A DNA stretch of 64,000 bases from Microbulbifer sp. THAF38 (lineage in GTDB: Bacteria > Pseudomonadota > Gammaproteobacteria > Pseudomonadales > Cellvibrionaceae). How positions within the stretch are numbered: position 1 is the first letter of the stretch; the number at the start of each line of letters is the position of its first letter. The translations under genes and the position numbers were made by a program. Of this stretch, positions 61,115 through 64,000 are shown one piece after another. The stretch covers positions 1 to 64,000 of the forward strand of contig NZ_CP045370.1 of the NCBI RefSeq assembly GCF_009363535.1. Direction: 5' to 3'. The notes beneath the pieces are model-generated. The model was not told where the DNA came from and made no database searches. It was given only the letters and a program-made list of their open reading frames with translations.

Positions 61115-62215
61115 ATGGAAGGGTGGCACTATCCTAGAACGGAACTGGCTGAACAGTACCTTGGCTTATTGGCACTTGGTATCAATTCGAGCTTGGCAAT
61201 CATAGCTCCCCGACGCAAAGGCAAGACACTCTTCATTCTTCAAGATCTCGCGCCACTGTCGCAGAAAAAGAACTACATTCCTGTCTATGCCAGCCTCTGG
61301 CAGAACATCAATGCGCCGCATGAAGGGCTGATTGCAGCCCTGGAGGATGCCATCGCGTCATTTGATAAGAAGTCAACTTTGAGCCGGTTGCTCAATACGA
61401 AAATCAAAAAAACCGCAGTAAGTAACGAGCTACTGGGGAAGATGGAAGTGGAGTTTGCTGATAATCCCAGTAAACCAACCAGTAAAGAGCTAGCTTACCT
61501 CGATCAGCTGCTCAATATACTGGTGGAGAAATCGGGGAAAAAAACTGTTCTGCTGCTGGTTGATGAAGTTCAGCACCTCTCTACATCCAGTCAGTTCGAT
61601 CCGCTTGCTCACACCCTGCGAACCATGCTGGACAAACGCCAGGGCAAGGTAAAAAGCATATTCACAGGCTCCTCCAGACACTATCTGGATCTGCTGTTAA
61701 ACGAATCCAAGTCACCATTCTATCATTTTGTTGAAGAGAAAAAATTTCCCGATCTCGATGTTTCCTTTATAGAGTTTTTGCGTGAGAAGCTGGCGAGGAA
61801 CCATCAGATCACTATTGCCATTCAACCACTATGCAAAGCCTTTTCAGACTTGGACCAATCGCCATACTGGATGATGAAGCTCATTGCCCAAATGATCACC
61901 TCCAAGGCCTCGGTAAAGGACTCTCTTGAATACGTGCACCAGCTCATGGAAGCTACAGAGGATTTTGAGGGAATATCTAAGCGGTTGAAGCCCATCGACA
62001 AGCTAGTATTTTTAGCTCTATGCCAAGGTGCAAACCCTTACTCGAAGGAGTTAATGGCAAAAATCGATAAATACGCGGGCGTCAAAGGCGTACCCTCAAA
62101 TATTCAGCGCGCCATCAAGCGTCTCTCGGAAGCCAATTTGATCAGCCAAATTCGGAAGGGTGGGTACAACATTGAGAAGCCCGGACTAAAACGCTACTTG
62201 GAACAACAGAACTAA
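61115..62215 (+). CDS. AAA-family ATPase
   Basis: 366 residues. A P-loop APRRKGKTLF at 31-40 (unusual: RRKGKT rather than GxxxxGKT), Walker B-like VLLLVDEVQHLS at about 149-160, and GSSRH as a sensor-like segment, then a winged-helix C-terminus (RAIKRLSEANLISQIRKGGYNI). The plan resembles STAND/Orc-like ATPases with a DNA-binding C-terminal domain. It may be a partition, transposition or regulatory ATPase. No ribosome site stands out. Confidence 0.8.
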   Translation: MEGWHYPRTELAEQYLGLLALGINSSLAIIAPRRKGKTLFILQDLAPLSQKKNYIPVYASLWQNINAPHEGLIAALEDAIASFDKKSTLSRLLNTKIKKTAVSNELLGKMEVEFADNPSKPTSKELAYLDQLLNILVEKSGKKTVLLLVDEVQHLSTSSQFDPLAHTLRTMLDKRQGKVKSIFTGSSRHYLDLLLNESKSPFYHFVEEKKFPDLDVSFIEFLREKLARNHQITIAIQPLCKAFSDLDQSPYWMMKLIAQMITSKASVKDSLEYVHQLMEATEDFEGISKRLKPIDKLVFLALCQGANPYSKELMAKIDKYAGVKGVPSNIQRAIKRLSEANLISQIRKGGYNIEKPGLKRYLEQQN

Positions 62216-62680
62216 TAAGAAAGGATTAGCCGATGCAGACAACATTAAAACGATGGTTTACCGACAGCTGCACCGGACATCGTGGACAATGCTAACGAGC
62301 TAAAGAACTGCCAATACCTACATCCAGGGAGGACCGTAGAAGTTGAGTGCCATATTAACAGCAAGGGTTTGGTTAAAAAAAACGACAAACTGGCCCAAGA
62401 CCCATCGAGAACAACCAATCAACGCCACGCGCAACAGTATCCCTTCCAAAAAACGGCTTATGGTAGGTACTAGCGCTAGAAAAGGGTCCAACCTCAATGA
62501 TCCTTTTCTCCTTGGTTTCCATTCATCGACCAGGATAATCCCACGCTACACAGGTCTACCCAAGACTTCCATGTGCAGGTGTCTCCTGGCTCGATGCTCA
62601 TTCAGCAACTCAGCATGCCCGGTTGCTAGTTTGTCACCTCGTAGTAACGTTAAGTAAACACTCTTATTAGGAGAACACTC

Positions 62681-63277
62681 ATGAAACTATCTGCATTTAT
62701 TGGCTCTCTAGCCCTGATTGCCATCGTGAGCGGCTGTGCGTCCAATCAGCACGTCTACTCATCAGACGGCAAATGCCTGACCTGCTGGAATAATCCGGTT
62801 ACTGGCAACCCCATCAATCACGATGGAAATGCTAACCAGAAGAAGGCCACACAGGAGACCCAGGTAGCAAAGACAACCACTACCGACACCACCGTGGTAA
62901 ATACATCTGTCAATAAGCCTACTGAACACAAGATCGTATTTACCGTACCCGTGAATGTTGATCTCGCATTCCTAAAAATTAAAAAGGAATTCAACTACCA
63001 AACCGAACAGGAAATTCGCCAGGAATGGGGCAGCTTGGCCGACACTAAGATGCAGACTTTTGCCTATGCCTATGGCGCAACGCCTTCTCTGTACTACCAC
63101 ATGCGAGCACACCGAAACCACGACGGGATTATGGCTGTTATTGACAGCCAGATTGAAAAGCAAAGCGATAAAGAGAGTGCAATCACAATTACCTATTGGC
63201 TAACTGACAAGTCCGTGAATGCCACTCAGTTTGGAGAATCTCTGAAAAAGCGTACCCGAAGGGCATTAAGTATCTAG
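62681..63277 (+). CDS. Hypothetical lipoprotein
   Basis: 198 residues. IVSGCAS lipobox with Cys19, a disordered Thr/Lys-rich linker (to about 85), then an alpha/beta domain. AGGAGAACACTC precedes the ATG. The 62216-62680 interval before it holds only short unsupported frames. Confidence 0.7.
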   Translation: MKLSAFIGSLALIAIVSGCASNQHVYSSDGKCLTCWNNPVTGNPINHDGNANQKKATQETQVAKTTTTDTTVVNTSVNKPTEHKIVFTVPVNVDLAFLKIKKEFNYQTEQEIRQEWGSLADTKMQTFAYAYGATPSLYYHMRAHRNHDGIMAVIDSQIEKQSDKESAITITYWLTDKSVNATQFGESLKKRTRRALSI

Positions 63278-63284
63278 TGGAAGA

Positions 63285-63295
63285 GGGGGGGGGGG
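63285..63295 (+). repeat. 11-bp poly-G tract
   Basis: Run of eleven G, 8 bp after the lipoprotein stop and 31 bp before the next start; AACCCTTCCTCCC follows and can pair with it. A potential slippage site. Confidence 0.9.
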
Positions 63296-63325
63296 AACCC
63301 TTCCTCCCAATTTTTGGAGTGATCA

Positions 63326-63727
63326 ATGTTCAGAATAGTAGTCGGCTTCATACTTGGAGCTATTTCAACCTTCTACATTTTGCCATTTATTGAGTCAGGA
63401 ACAGGAAAGCTGCCTAGACCAGATATAGGGGGCATATTCTCTTCTGATAAAAATCATCACTCATCAAACATTATTAACTCAGTACCGCCTTCCGATTACC
63501 GTCAAAGCATTAATCAAAAACTTGATGCAGATGTTATGACGGCAATTTCCGTCACTAGAACACGGTCGCTCAATGAACAGGCCTCCAGCTATGTGGTAAA
63601 GCTCATTACCAACTTGATTGAACAAGAGCCTGGTATACAAACATTTGTCCGCGAAAGACTGGATAATGGAATTACCAACAGGGAAGCACTGGAGATCTTC
63701 GAAAAATACTACTCGGTTAAAGGATGA
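63326..63727 (+). CDS. Hypothetical single-TM protein
   Basis: 133 residues: one membrane segment at 4-22 then a polar, helical tail. TTTGGAGTGATCA precedes the ATG. Unrecognised. Confidence 0.6.
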   Translation: MFRIVVGFILGAISTFYILPFIESGTGKLPRPDIGGIFSSDKNHHSSNIINSVPPSDYRQSINQKLDADVMTAISVTRTRSLNEQASSYVVKLITNLIEQEPGIQTFVRERLDNGITNREALEIFEKYYSVKG

Positions 63728-63730
63728 TGC

Positions 63731-64000
63731 ATGAGGGCGCTTATTGAAATCAATGTCTTTGGTGGAAGCACTTTATTAACTACTCTGAAAAAGTATGAAG
63801 ACCTGCCTACAGGGATTTACTCCGATCGCCCGGTGAGGTCGCTGATTAACCTCACACCAGGTATCCAAGCCAATATAAAGCTCCAGATAGAAACTGTTTC
63901 TCTGAACGAAGACAACACTTTACTTCTGGTCAGCGATAAACGACTTCAGGTAACTGAGCTTCTCCAGACCCTGGGGGTGCAGAATTTCGTGACCTTTATC
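63731..64000 (+). CDS. Hypothetical protein, cut off by the window end
   Basis: 90 codons open to the edge. Coupled to the preceding gene (4-bp gap). Mixed alpha/beta, no recognised domain; the ribosome site is AAAGGATG. Confidence 0.55.
   Translation, partial: MRALIEINVFGGSTLLTTLKKYEDLPTGIYSDRPVRSLINLTPGIQANIKLQIETVSLNEDNTLLLVSDKRLQVTELLQTLGVQNFVTFI

Noticed and set aside
62234..62657. Short reading frames between the AAA ATPase and the lipoprotein
   Set aside because: No ribosome sites, poor composition and mutual overlap; could be gene remnants, but not supported.
1..64000. tRNA or rRNA genes and a clear att site
   Set aside because: No tRNA cloverleaf or rRNA sequence was recognised by eye, so neither the integration site nor an end of the element can be placed in this window.

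Overview
The window looks like part of a large integrative conjugative element (ICE) or conjugative plasmid from a gammaproteobacterium, probably a marine one. That host call is an inference from gene families and the moderate GC of the backbone; no rRNA, tRNA or chromosomal housekeeping gene was recognised.

Layout. (1) 1-9967: the end of a type IV secretion (mating pair formation) operon of the ICE 'G' type, with PFL_4705/TIGR03752 TraB-like, TIGR03751 lipoprotein, TraC/VirB4 ATPase, TIGR03757, TraU-like TIGR03756, TIGR03755, a small membrane protein and a TraG-N protein, closed by a bidirectional terminator. (2) 9965-13060: minus-strand hypothetical genes, twin 14-bp palindromes, a frameshifted tyrosine recombinase, a CI-like HTH gene and a promoter. 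(3) 13091-28210: an all-plus-strand, AT-rich array of about 30 mostly tiny genes. Most start at a shared motif, (TA)GG(T)GGGAATATG, that often includes the stop codon of the gene before. Paralogous units recur in permuted order and keep their own 3' flank, so the array behaves like start-codon-anchored cassettes. Members include Zn ribbons, two-TM proteins, PD-(D/E)XK-like and GIY-YIG-like proteins, a Sel1 lipoprotein and a recombinase-like protein; several members are broken. (4) 28281-31348: a decayed patch, then a minus-strand three-gene operon: spermidine-synthase-like membrane protein, CFI-box protein and Cas4/RecB-like nuclease. (5) 31480-44475: a conserved DNA-processing block resembling that of SXT/R391 and IncA/C elements: ssb, recT, YqaJ exonuclease, MoxR/CobS-like AAA, WGR protein, DUF3150-like, metallopeptidase-VWA (CobT-like) and a Toprim/primase-like protein. 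Nearly every gene here is preceded by a compact interleaved hairpin or pseudoknot, one of them with a UNCG loop, resembling the STAXI motif. (6) 44474-52177: accessory genes: a decayed umuD, a phage DUF2793 fragment, a PD-(D/E)XK plus HTH pair, an HNH nuclease, a frameshifted XRE regulator and an intact LexA-boxed umuDC. (7) 52423-60297: a run of small membrane and secreted proteins ending in a metallopeptidase, a DsbA-like protein, a Tus-like replication-fork-arrest protein and a GNAT-like protein. (8) 60298-64000: a palindromic operator region, an AAA ATPase, a lipoprotein and further uncharacterised genes running off the end.

Functionally, region 1 builds the mating pore, region 5 handles ssDNA and recombination of the transferred strand, umuDC supplies SOS mutagenesis, and region 3 is the variable cargo. 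The cassette array and the RNA/ssDNA structures in region 5 are the most unusual features.
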